Assembly: GCA_051294375.1 (NCBI GenBank)
Contig: CM119269.1
Coordinates: forward strand, 21,437,665 to 21,501,664
Direction of reading: 5' to 3'
Source of the DNA: Paraspadella gotoi
Lineage: Eukaryota; Chaetognatha
Length of the DNA: 64,000 nucleotides
In this document: positions 33,762-45,415 of the stretch, piece after piece
Layout of the letters: each line of letters begins with the position of its first letter
How positions within the stretch are numbered: the stretch's first letter is position 1
Translations under genes and position numbers: made by a program
The notes under the pieces: generated by a model
What the model was told of the DNA's origin: nothing
What the model saw: only the letters and a program-made list of their open reading frames with translations
The model's database searches: none

Positions 33762-36700
33762 ACAATCAACAACCAACGACCATCAACTGACCCGGCCGAC
33801 GCGAGCGCCACCTTGACGTCTTCGACTCCATCTTCAACGCCATCACTTGTCCACAAAATCTTGACGTCGTCAAACATTTTGCCGACTTCGAAATCTACGG
33901 GAAAATTGTCGAGCGGACTCGCGATTTCCACCAAGTTGTGACGATCCGTGCCTGGGAAAATTAATAGCGCGATGCTCTTTTGTTGAGGTAGAATATTTAC
34001 AGACTTTTTTTCATGCGAAATGACCTCAAATCATCCTGTTCCAGTTAAAACTTATTTAGAAAGGAGAGCAGATGTAATGAGTTGTACAAAATTAAATTAA
34101 ATTAGAAGGAAATGACATTTTGAAAAAAAAAAAGGGTAACCAGAGAAAGAAAAGAATTTTTTGTAAGGAATCACTTTCGCACCTCTAGTTCCCTGGCCAG
34201 CATCTCCCGTTTGCCCATCTCCGCCTGGCCCCCCATTGTTGTGAGAGTTGGATCCCGTCCACTGAATGTGAACCGCTTCGGTCTTGGGATCAAGCTCGAG
34301 GGAGTTGGGGACAAAGTCGTACTCGACGGCGGGAAAAACTTGAACGATGTTTCCTCTTTTACCGCGAACGTTAAGATTCAAGATTCGTATGCCTGGGACG
34401 AAATTTAAGAAAAAATAGTTAATGAAGTTATATTTAAAATTAGGATAAAAATTAAGAAGAAAAAAAAAATTACAGTTAATTAAACGAATTTGATTAATTT
34501 TGTAGTCGGGCATTGCCTAGGTTCACCCGCCTATAAGCAATGACTCTTTCGTTTTCAGTTGTGACCCGGTGGCTCATTGAGTAAAGCTATCACTCATGAC
34601 CACTAGGTACCGGGTTCTTATCCCAACCCGGTACCTATACTGCGGGAAGAGTGAGGACGGCCGTAAGCTGCTTTGGGGCGTAGCAAGCCCTCAAGCCCTG
34701 TTCCAAGCCCAGGACCCGTTCCATGTCTGCTAGAGGGGGTTATAGAAGGATACGGATAGTCATCTTCTGCCCACTTAGCGCCTTATCCACAATTTCATAT
34801 ATGAATAATATAATGGAAAGAGGGATATTAGTGTTTTGTTCTGGAAATACGAACATAAAACACGATATTAAACATTTTTTTCCTTAACACAATATATTGC
34901 TTTGATGAAATTATAAAATTATAATAAAAACAAGTAATCTTGTAACATTCATATATAAATTATTACTGATAATTATTAACAATAATGTAAATACAATATT
35001 TGTATGTGCGATTTACCATCGAAAACATTGAGGGGTCTCGGAGCGAGAATGAGCGCGTGACTTCTGTCTTGAAAGGTTCTGCCGAATTGCGCAGTATTGA
35101 TGGCCAACCTCAAAGGAACATCGTTGTCTGATGGAAATTGGTAATATAATTATTAAATTTTAAAATTTTAGGTAATCTATACGTTAAGGCGGGCCAAAAT
35201 TTAACATTTTTTACAATATAAAAAAGTCTGCAATAAAAGTCTTTTGTCCTTTTCAAGCCAAATTGACTTATGATGTTAAATTTTGATTAAATTAATTTTC
35301 CTCACGCATGGAAGCATTTTAATAGTTAACAATATATAATAAATGCTTAAAAACTTTTTTAAAAAATTAAAATAGAGATTAAAAGTTAGTTAAAGGTTAG
35401 TACTACAAATTTCAGAAATTTTAATTATAAATAGGCTAAAATTTGAAAAAACTTAAAAAATCATCATCATCATCATCATTCATTAAATTTTATAGTTTTT
35501 GTTAATTTGCATAGATAAATCATTAAAATTTCAAAAAGGTGTAATAATAACCTTCATCTAATTTTTCAAGCTCTATCAGAATCCATAAAAAATTAAAATT
35601 TCTTAAAGAAATCTTTTGACCTTATATAGTATTCGGATAATATAAAATAACTTTCATGCGTTTAACTAAAAGATAAATCCTAATTTTTTTTTATTTTCAC
35701 GATCTTTAATAAACACATTAACAATATTTATACGGACAATCGTCGGACGTCGGACATCTGTTAGTTTGTAACCTGTTCCGCCTTACTATACATATCTATA
35801 TATCTATAGCCTATATAGTAAGGCGTAGTAAAAGTTACAAACAAAAATTATAAAATTTAATTATGAACAACATACCATCAGTGAACATTAATTTGTAAAA
35901 AAAATTAATTTTATTTTTTTTTAATTTTTGCAGTAGGCTATATTTATATATAGTACTATCCTTATAAAGCTTTTCTTAATTTTGATTGCAGATTTGAATT
36001 CCTTGTCAAAAGTTTATATAAGAAAATATAAATCATTTTTAAAAATTCTTTCATTAAGTGGGTTAAAAATTAAAACTATATTTAACATATAAAAAATTAA
36101 TTTTCAGCTTCAAATATAGCTTTTTCTAATTTTTGACCCACTTAATGAAGGAATTTTTCAAAAAGAGTTATATTTCTTTCTATCAACTTTTTATGACAAA
36201 TTCAAATCTGCAAAAAAATCTTAGAAAAAACTGTTTTGAAATTTGAACATTTATTGGTTTAATACTAGTATAAATACGGCCTACTGCTTAAATTGTAAAA
36301 TTTATTATAAATTTTTTTATTACATAAATGTTCATTAATATAATATTGTTCATTTTTAGAATTTTAATTAAAGTTAAATTTAGAAATTTTACTACGCCTT
36401 ACTATATATTATAGGTTAGTCTACTTTTCTATCTGTCAGCGGATATTAAATTTAATAAAGTAAAGGTTTTAACGAAAAAAAGGTACTATGGTCAGAATAA
36501 CGTATTTTTGGAGATCCAATGAGAACGAGGCAAAGAGGAGGAGAAGGAAGAGGAGGAGAAAGAGGAAGAGGCGAAACCAAAAAGAAAATTTTAGGCATAA
36601 TGCCATTAATAATACCATTAATAATGGAATTAACTTAAGCCTTGACTTATGGTTCGGTTGGTCTTGTTTAATCCTTGTTTAATCTTGTTTAATCCTTGTT

Positions 36701-37089
36701 CGATTTTTAATTCTTGTTAAATTACGAAAATATTTGTTAAATTATTGAAGCTTTACGTTAAAGAGGAAAAAAAAGAGGATTATGGTTAACTAATCCACAA
36801 AAAGTGTTCATATCACTTTTCACTTATGTTCCCACTTACTTTGACACTTATGTTCCCACTTACTTCGACACAGTCCACCCTTAAAGAATGTGTAACTGGC
36901 ATCCGTTTTATTTTTGGAGATTCTTCTGTACAGCGTGCAGACGTCGAGTTCATTAGTTCTTTGGTGCATGTAACCAACGCACTCGACATTGTCGAGGCAA
37001 AATCTGTGACATTGGGTCACATTGTCACCCCGTCTTCTGTCAACGAAACTTCCCCACACTTTGGTGTTGTCCAAGGTGGTGCAGGTCTC

Positions 37090-37130
<41 letters not shown>

Positions 37131-40100
37131 GAGAGAGAGAGAGAAAGAGAGTTTAACAAGTTTGAGCAAACAAAGTCGGATCTGCCTACGATAATTAAGC
37201 GTTAATCTGCTAATCAGATGATAAATGACGATAATTCTTTCAATTTGTGATCCTAACTGATCTTAACAGATCATACCATATCAAACCAATGGCTGCGCCA
37301 ATAGTACATATAAATTGCTTGCGAGGAATTCAACTGAATTTTTACAATGGTACAAATAAATTTTTTGACTAGTATTATTTTGTCAATTTGCATCATTTTG
37401 TCAACTTTCATCATTTTTTCAACTTGCATCATTTTGTCAACTTTTATCATTTTTTCAACTCGTAATTTCATTCCAATCCAACCACGAGTAATTAGAGTTT
37501 TTTGCTAAGGAGGCACGGAAGGACGAACAGACGGACATCATTTTTTTTGCATAATTTATCATAATTTGATGTTCTGATATGATTTAAGTAAATTCCCGCC
37601 AAGATTGAGGGGGCAGACCGAAGAAACCGACCAAGTAGATTATAGAGTCTGGATCTGCTACTAAAAATTTAAACAACAATTCTAGCTGGAATTCAAGGAA
37701 TTAGTTTCATAAAAGAAAATATATATCCTTTTTATGTCTTCGGGTTTATATATTTTATTCAATTATTCATACATATTTTATATTAATGTTGTACTCTATC
37801 ATCTTACGTTCTAGATTATTGGCCTCTGCAACATTAATGCTGACGGTTGGATTATTCTTCAATTTAGGATCAGAGAGAGCACGGGGTCGATCCGGGATGG
37901 AGTCTGAAGTTAAATTCAGTTAATTATTAGGATATAAGTATATTGAAATAAGTTTACTAACACCATCACGATAAAAACGTACGTTTTTCTCAAATTGGCA
38001 AATAAAGATAAGAATACTGTAGTTTAAAAAAAAATATATGCAACCTTAGCGGTCTCGATTCGATATTTCATTTTTTTTTGGGGGGTGGAGGTAATTTAAA
38101 GCGGGTAGAATGACCTGAGATAATTTTGCCCACATAAAATTAACCACAGTTATGATTGCGCTGAAAAGGGGTTAAAACTTAAATGCTCTACAGATATTGA
38201 AACCTGAGAAATCCCATTAGTGCAGTTTCAATGTACAAGTTATCACATTTTATCCGATGTGCGATCCTAAAGTCGACAAAATATGATACCTTTACACCTC
38301 AAGATGTTTTGCAGTTTATTTTCCCTGGGATTTTCCATGTCTTCTCAGGATGAAGATAAAATATTAACAAGTAAAAAAAAGAAAATAAATATCTAGATCG
38401 GTGAACGAAAACCGCTTAAGGGAACCCAGTAATAAAAATGATATCATTAGCTTAAGAGATCTATCATTAAATTATTTTTTTTAACAAGAGGTTTTTTGTT
38501 CGTGATAGTAATTAGTAACATTACTAATCTTAGTAAATGTGAATGAATTGATTGACTTAACGTGAAATAGATCGATTGATTGTTGCATTGACCTGATTGT
38601 TTGATTGAATGATTGATTGATTGATAGATACATTGATTGATTGATTTAATTGATTGATCGGTTTATTGATTAATAGATACATTGATTTAATTGATTGATT
38701 TTATTGAATGATCGACTGATTGATTGGTCAATCAATCGCTCAATCACCTTTCCTTTCGCAGATGAAATAATTTCTCCTCGTGCAAAGCTCATCGGAGAAC
38801 AAATAATTCCATTTGTGATTCATCACGGCGCAATTTTGATTTTTATTGTCCGGCTGTCCGGGCGCCCATCCATCGGACCCTATGTCCTTGTATCCCTCGG
38901 GCGTGACCCACTGGAACGTGGTCCCCTCTTGAGCGCCTGTCCAAAAGCTGCGCCAAAAATTGTTCCTGACCGGAGGGAGGATGACCTCCTTGATGAAGTC
39001 CAGCTCCGCCACGGTTTCCACGGCAACCAGATACGCGTCCTGAGCCTCGCAGGCTTTCTTGGCGTCGGCGTGATTCTTGAAGGTGGAGTAGGCGCTGTGG
39101 GGGGGGGAGGGGGGGTAGGGGGAGGGGGGGGAGGGGGGAAGGGGGAGGGGGGGGGGGGGGGAGGGAGGGAAGGGAAAGAAAAAGGGAAGAAGAGGAGGTA
39201 AAGGAATGGAGAGAAGAGGAGAGTCATTGGCGAGAGGAGAGGAAGGAGGAGGAGGAGGAGGAGAGAAGAGGAGAGTATTGGCGAGGGAAGAGGAAGAGGA
39301 GGAGGAGGAGAGAAGAGGAGAGTTATTGGCAAGAGAAGAGGAAGAGGAGGAGGAGGAGAGAAGAAGATAGTTATTGGCGAGAGAAGAGGAAGAGGAGGAG
39401 GAGGAGAGAAGAGGAGAGTTATTGGCAAGAGAAGAGGAGGAGAGGAGGAAAGAGAAGAAGATAGTTATTGGCGAGAGAAGAAGAGGAGGAGGAGGAGAGA
39501 AGAGGAGAGTTATTGGCAAGAGAGAGAGGAGGAGGAGAGAAGAAGATAGTTATTGGCGAGAGAAGAGGAAGAGGAGGAGGGAGAGAGAGAAGAGGAGAGT
39601 TATTGGCAAGAGAAGAGGAGGAGGAGAGAGGAGAGAAGAAGATAGTTATTGGCAAGAGAAGAGGAAGAGGAGGAGGAGAGAGGAGGAGAGAAGAAGATAG
39701 TTATTGGCGAGAGAAGAGGAGAGGGAGGAGGAGGAGAGAAGAGGAAGAGTTATTGGCAGAAGAGAAGAGGAGGAGGAAGAGGAGAGAAGAGATAGTTATT
39801 GGCAGAGAGAAGAGGAAGAGGAGGAGGAGGAGAGAAGAGGAGATAGTTATTGGCAGAGAAGAGGAAGAGGAGGAGGAGGAGAGAAGAGTTATTGGCAAGA
39901 GAAGAGGAAGAGGAGGAGGAGGAGAGAAGAAGATAGTTATTGGCGAGAGAAGAGGAAGAGGAGGAGGAGGAGAGAAGAGGAGAGTTATTGGCGAGGGACT
40001 AATCGTTTTTATTGCGGACATGAACATTGAATCATAGTGAAATTACATATATATATAAAACTTCGAATTTTGGTAAAAATGCAGTCAATTTTTCGACTTT

Positions 40101-40497
40101 TAGCTTGAGATTATCGTTAAGGGTAAATTAGTGGGAAAATAAAATAGGGAGAAAGAGAATAAGAGAGAGAGAGAGAGNNNNNNNNNNAGCCGAACAATTA
40201 AACATGGATGATAATATTTGTTATCAATGAACCAATTTTTAGATAACTTGATTGTTTAATCAAGAGAAAATAATGTAAATTACGTGTAGCAACTTCCACC
40301 GAAGCAAGGATTAGGAGCATATGCGTCGTAATCGTCGGTAGAAATATTGTAACGAATTCGTACAATGACATTTTGTTCAGTTGAAAAGTTCGGGAGAATC
40401 CAAGTATAATTCAACATGACTCCACCCGCTGTGTTTCCTTGAATTGATACAAAATCATGGTCTCATTTCGACAATAAAAAATAGGGAGAAAGAGAGA

Positions 40498-40553
<56 letters not shown>

Positions 40554-43500
40554 CTAACATTTATATTTTTAATTAAAAAAAAATAAAGAGACACTTAACT
40601 CCAGAAATCAACGACTCGGTAATGATTCAGTCAAGCTTCACCAGCTTCACCAACTTACCATGATGATTGGCTCTCGTCTTGATTGCTGCTTGACAATCGA
40701 TATCTTTCAGCAACACGATACATTTTTTCTCCTTGTAATCTTTAGTGTCGTAAGGAATTCCCCAAACTCGTTTGATGTCACCAGAGTCCTTGCATTCATC
40801 TTCAGTCAGCATTGTCGTCTCTACCTCATGATAACTCCACAATTCAACCCAAGTTTGATTGTTATCTTCACATTCGAATATGTTATTGTATCTGTTTGTA
40901 GAAATAACAAAAAAAAGAGAATGAATTAACAAAACTGCCTATAAACCTTGGGCACTTTTTTCCGAAAGCACCAAATTTAATTTTAACATAAATAACCTAT
41001 GTCCAAATTAATATCGACTAAGTTTTTTACTACTATTTTTTAAATACCAATCCTTAACCCTAATTTTTAATCTTCAATCTTCAATCAGTCAATTTAATCT
41101 TTAAGCAATACCTAACCATAGCTAATCCCCTAATCTTTACCCCTAATCCAAATCAATAATCCACAACCTAATCTTTAAACTTAAAAAAATAATATTTAAT
41201 TCTGAATAGAAGCTGAAATGGGGAGCTTTTGGAAATTATGGCCGTACTTTTCAGTCAATAAAAATCCCAGTTTCTTGTTAAATTGACTTACTCGGTGGCT
41301 TCAGCAGTTTTGATGTTGACACATTTTCCTCTTGGTTTGGAATTGGCACTTTCTCTTTTGTAATATTCGCACTCGGTAACCTTAAACAATAAATTAAAAG
41401 TTTATCTACTAAAATTTGAATTTTTAGATTCCTTACATAAAAATACTCATTTTAAAAATTGTCCTTATATTTATTAAAAATTGGATAGATAAATTGAATT
41501 TAAATTTGTGTGTGGCTGGACTGGTAATAAATTTTTGATGGAATCGTAAGGAGTGGAAACGAGTTTAAATTAGAAAACCAAAAGACGCATTTATTTGAAT
41601 TTTTAAAAATTATCTCTTTTCTCTCTGATTGATTGATTGATTGCAAATTGACCAAATTATGCCAGTTGATAAAATTATGCCAGTTGACCAAATTATCCCG
41701 GTTAACCAAATTATGCCAGTTGAGCAAATTATGCCAGTTGAGCTAATTGTCAGATGACCAAATTAGGTCAGTTGACCTAATTATGTCAGTTGACCAATTT
41801 CAGCAAGTTCTCCAAATTATGCCAGTTGAGCAAATTATGTCAGTTGACCAAAATTACGTTAATTGACAAATTATGACAGTTGTCCAAAATATGCAGTTGA
41901 CCAAATTATGCAAAATTAGCAAATTATACAAAATTATCAAATTATGCAAGTTGGTATTGGCGAGGTCACTGGTAATGATTGATAGATCATTTGATTTATA
42001 GATTTTTTCATAGATTTAATAAGAAGTCGGTTATGATTTGTTATGTTACGATGTGTTGTGATCTGTTAAGATCACAAATTAAAAGTCAGAAAAAATTTCC
42101 GTGATTTATTATCGGATTAGCTTATTACCGCTTAATTATCGTAGGCAGATCCGATATTGTTTGCTCAAACTTGTTTCTTTGTACATCCGGCTTATATCAT
42201 CATTTATATTAGGCCAGGTTTACTTAAGATATATATATATTGAGAGGCAAAGTTTGAAAATTAAATTTTCAGTTTAGCAAAATTCATTGACGACTGCAAT
42301 ACCACTTACGTCGCTGGTCAGAACGACAATGTCTTTCCAAGGCGTCGGATGCCAATAGGGAAAGTAATCTCTCTCCTCTGGACACTCGAATCCGCGTTTA
42401 GTTCCCTGTCGATTCTGTCGAGTGTAGATGGCGCTGTCTCCCTGAAGCCTTTGATCCGCTGAGAAATAGGATTAAATTATCTGCGTGAATGGCCACCAAA
42501 AAAAGAACTAAACCCACAAAGAAAAACGACTTACCCAAAAACTACTTACCCAAAAACGACTTGCCCAAAAACGACTTGCCCAAAAACTACTTACCCAAAA
42601 ACGACTTACCCAAATAAAGGCCACGATTGCGATTTCTGGTTTTGCATTCCCCGTAATACTCGCGACTTTCGTGCAATCCTTTGTCCTTGTTTGCTTTGTC
42701 GTCATTGGCCCTGGAATTTGTCAGTAAGAGATTTCGCAATTTAGTGCCATCCTACTATCCTTTCTGTCACTTTAACTATAGGAATTAACTAAATCGATTC
42801 GACTTGAAATAATTTACTACTATATGCAAATGAGATTGATGAATACAATCACATTTCGTATTAATTTAAGTTATTTTAAGTATTGATGAATACAATCTCA
42901 TTTAGTATCATTTTAAGTATCTATCACTTACATAACCACTTTTAAAGATTAATTATAAATATATTAACTAAAAAAAAAAATCCGGTTTTTACTTGTTATT
43001 CGAAAACTGCAGGTTTCCACTTTTGATTCCGTTTTTGATCTTCGTTTTGTTCTCAGAATTCATGTACTGAATGACGACATTGCAATTGAGTTTATTGGGA
43101 TTATCGGCCTCATTGGTGCCGCATCCGTGTTGGTGGGTCCATTGGATGAGGAGTTCCGTCGCCTCTTTTGGATCCGCGCCGCTTTGGAAGTAGAGCATCT
43201 GAAGGAAGTGGAGAGAAGATGGAGAATTTAATCAATTAATTGTATTTATAACAAACGTAGAACATGTGACAAATTAGTTCATTAATTTGGTCAAGTTTTT
43301 TTTCTCATAGTTTAACTCAAACCTTTTGTGAGTTAATTTTAAAAACCATCTTGTTTTAATAACACTAATATTCAGTACAGTACCGATTGTACTGCCGATA
43401 CTTTTCCATTTCATTCTCATCATAGATTGTTTCAAAACTTACTTTATACCTTTTTTGGTTTTTTGAAGGCTTTTACGATTTATTCTCTCACTACGTACCG

Positions 43501-44534
43501 TTCATTTGAGTTTGATTATCTTATATTCTATTGTTTTATAATAATTTTCATTTCAATTTTTAATGACTCACCCTGTACTGGTCATCCTCTGTTTTTGCCG
43601 CCTCGGGTCCCTTGTCCCCTACATTGTGTCCTCCTCTGTTGTTGTTTTGAGAATCGAAAAGTCGATTTGCATTCGATCGTTGAGCTGATTTTTCGTTGAG
43701 CCTACGTTGGTGATAATTAAAATATTGTTTATTAATAATTATCTTTTTTTAAATTTTAGGGTTTAAATACAATTTTTTTGGTATACAGAAAGTCTATTTT
43801 TCAAAGTAAAATATAAATTCCAGTCAACTTTAATACCTAAACGTAAAATTTAGAATCGTTTTAAGTTGTGCCTCGAGTCACTTTTCGGTCGGTCGGTCTG
43901 TTTGTCCGTCAGTCTGTCCCACTTACGTTAAAAATGTATATGATTGGCCTATAGCTGGTTGCTTATTTGTTAAGACAAAAAACCTCAAAACTCAGTGACT
44001 GATAGGAAATCATAAAACTATTAAAGAATAAAAGACGGAATTTTGATGCAGTGCATGTCATAAATACACGGGCTAAGAAAGTTTTTTAGTAATGTTATAA
44101 TATGTCATGTCATGTCATATCATGTGATCAAAAGAAAATATATATGAAAATAAAGTCACTGCGGTGCAACACATTGGAATTACCGCTCTTGTTTTAAACA
44201 TATATAAATTGAAAAAAGAGAATTTAGAATTATTTTGACAACGGAATTTTTTTTTACAATAAAAACACAGAGAGGGAGAAAGAACTAGTCGAAACATGTC
44301 CGTGTTTTTATTGTAAAAAAGAAAATCATTTTGCCAAAATTCTCGTTATTCAAAAGTAACGAAATCGAAAGAATACGTTACAACATATAAATTAAGTATG
44401 CATTGAAATTTGTAATTTATTCGTTGAAAATGATCAAGCTACCGATTGTTTGATCCTCTTGGATTGTGCATGTAGATGTCGCTCATCACTGACCCGATCA
44501 ACGATAACATCAAAAGAAACTGTTTAGTTTCCAT
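32603..44534 (-). CDS. DD3-3-like secreted protein with inserted C-type lectin and PAN domains (16 exons)
   Basis: Exons, minus strand: 44534-44443, 43701-43572, 43198-42993, 42710-42610, 42458-42310, 41380-41292, 40891-40659, 40461-40284, 39094-38748, 37088-36864, 35127-35017, 34392-34183, 33951-33792, 33692-33649, 33434-33318, 32880-32603. All junctions have AG..GT borders and matching phases; total 2670 bases, 889 residues. A signal peptide (residues 1-18) precedes [18 protein letters not shown] and [17 protein letters not shown], hallmarks of Dictyostelium protein DD3-3. Family motifs continue: [102 protein letters not shown]. Inserted between [11 protein letters not shown] and NTAQFGRTF are a C-type lectin domain (CFGGSCYT to CERK, GQPDN motif) and a PAN/apple domain. 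A second PAN domain lies near the C-terminus. Probable role: secreted carbohydrate- or matrix-binding protein; the core function is unknown. Confidence 0.9.
34510..34800 (+). mobile_element. tRNA-derived SINE, near full length
   Basis: An A-box-like GTGGCTCATTGAGTAAAGC and a B-box-like GGTACCGGGTTCTTATCCC are followed by ACTGCGGGAAGAGTGAGG, CCAAGCCCAGGACCCGTTCC and CCCACTTAGCGCCTTATCCA. The tail region recurs alone at 55548-55655 and the head inverted at 18060-18248. It lies in a DD3-3-like gene intron. Confidence 0.7.
35185..35785 (+). mobile_element. MITE, TAAGGCGG family, copy e
   Basis: The best-preserved ends: TAAGGCGGGCCAAAATTTAAC at the start and CCTGTTCCGCCTTA at the end. It lies in the DD3-3-like intron between the PAN exon and the exon at 35017. 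Confidence 0.7.
35814..36406. mobile_element. Fold-back element with TAGTAAGGCGTAGTAAAA ends
   Basis: The left end TATAGTAAGGCGTAGTAAAA is the inverse of the right end TTTTACTACGCCTTACTATA. Inner inverted similarity includes GCAGTAGGCTATATTTATAT against ATAAATACGGCCTACTGC and GGGTTAAAAATTAAAACTAT against TTTTTGACCCACTTAATG. It is a near-symmetric hairpin of about 590 bp with TA at both borders, and starts about 30 bp after the MITE at 35185. Confidence 0.75.
36864..37088 (-). CDS. PAN/apple exon of the DD3-3-like gene (phase 1-1)
   Basis: A 225-base exon in phase 1 at both ends encodes [54 protein letters not shown] and [10 protein letters not shown]. The Cys spacing (ETC, QCHRFC, VECVGY, DVCTLY, GLC) fits a PAN/apple domain. 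Symmetric phase-1 exons are the classic unit of exon shuffling, so this module could have been inserted without disturbing the host frame. Confidence 0.85.
37155..37676 (+). mobile_element. Same non-autonomous family, short third copy
   Basis: It starts TTTGAGCAAACAAAGTCGGA, has only about five minisatellite units (37375-37455) and ends TTATAGAGTCTGGATCTGC at 37640-37670. It lies in the intron between the lectin and PAN exons of the DD3-3-like gene. Confidence 0.6.
38748..39094 (-). CDS. C-type lectin exon of the DD3-3-like gene
   Basis: One 347-base exon holds almost a whole C-type lectin fold: [66 protein letters not shown] and [16 protein letters not shown]. The first conserved Cys comes from the preceding exon (CFGGSCYT). 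The QPD motif (galactose-type calcium site) is present; the usual WND triplet is replaced around FSDELC, so calcium and sugar binding may be altered. Upstream in the intron are a C-rich acceptor tract and a long minisatellite. Confidence 0.85.
39110..40010. repeat. Purine-rich minisatellite in a DD3-3-like intron
   Basis: Units of about 45-55 bp (GTTATTGGCRAGAGAAGAGG, AAGAGGAGGAGGAGGAGAGA) repeat about 16 times over 39200-40000. They are preceded at 39098-39165 by a run of G tracts. The strand asymmetry is extreme (almost only purines on plus). Long Ser/Leu or Arg/Glu open frames across it are artefacts. Confidence 0.9.
41500..42176 (-). mobile_element. Same non-autonomous family, inverted fourth copy
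   Basis: The end GGCAGATCCGATATTGTTTG at 42150-42172 is the inverse of the left end of the other copies. The core is CAGTTGACCAAATTATGC repeated (41645-41950). It lies in a DD3-3-like gene intron. Confidence 0.6.
42526..42615 (-). repeat. Six tandem 15-bp units, each with a splice-donor-like sequence
   Basis: On the minus strand the end of the exon at 42610 is followed by TTGGGTAAGTCGTTT repeated six times with period 15 (variants GTAAGTAG and GCAAGTCG). Each unit holds a GT/GC donor consensus, and the first is the donor that gives the correct phase. Using a later one would add multiples of 5 codons, but an in-frame TAG arises in unit 2. Confidence 0.8.
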
Positions 44535-45255
44535 TGTTTGTTTTTTTTTTGTTCCAGATTGAGATAATTTCTAGTTTTTAAAAACAATTAATCAATAGGT
44601 TAATGAATTGATATTTATTCAAAAATATAAAAATTTAATAAAACTTTTACGCAATAACTTTTTTCAGTTTGCGAAATATTTGCGTAAGACAATTAAAGGG
44701 AAGTTCCCAGACTGGACAAAAAAAGCCTTTTTTTTTCAAAATTAATAATCGCCTTAAATCTGTGTTTGTTTGCGATAGAATATTCCTGAGGGACACATTT
44801 GGCCAGACAGATGACAGTGAAGATCGAAGCCGAGTTTTTCTTTGGAATTACAAAATTACAAAACATGGCAACATTAAAAAATTTAAAATATGTTCAATAA
44901 GATGCAAATCGAAAACAATTCTTAAAAAAAAAAAAAAAAAAAACTCTCGCGGAAAAATCGTTCCGGCTTTTTCGTTCCTTCCTTTTTATACCTGGATCTT
45001 CATTTACGTAATCTCTCTCCTCTCTCTCTTCTCTCTCTCTTCTCTCTCTCTCTCTCTTCTCATCTCTCTCTCTCCATCTCTCCTCTCATCTCTCTCTCGC
45101 TGAAGGTGTGTCTTGACTTGTTCCTTCTTCCTTAGCGATTGACTAAAGACTGAATAGCCTTTTCATCTTTTTTACCTATCCTGTTTTTTTGTTTTTGTGG
45201 TCTTTATTATCAACTTCATACTTTCTCAAATTAATTAATACAAAGTAATCGTTTT

Positions 45256-45257
<2 letters not shown>

Positions 45258-45344
<87 letters not shown>

Positions 45345-45415
45345 GTTTTCTCTTTTGTCCTATTATACGGTTTTCTCTCTCTCTCTCTCACTCTCTCTCT
45401 CTCTCACTCTCCCTT
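45258..45415 (+). repeat. (CT)n microsatellite
   Basis: Almost pure CT for about 85 bases from 45259, then interrupted. Similar CT or GA tracts are at 33724-33765, 37088-37150, 40492-40552, 53770-53870, 54945-54985 and 63300-63400. Confidence 0.95.

Noticed and set aside
39170-40037. Several 100-190-residue frames rich in Glu/Arg or Ser/Leu
   Set aside because: They arise from the purine minisatellite in an intron of the DD3-3-like gene. Only the last part of one (38748-39094) is a true exon.
42526-42615. CRISPR-like array
   Set aside because: Units of 15 bp without spacers in an intron of a eukaryotic gene; a plain tandem repeat.
44669-45103. Plus-strand frame of 144 residues upstream of the DD3-3-like start
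   Set aside because: It runs through poly-A and CT repeats, with no coding-like composition and no splice support.
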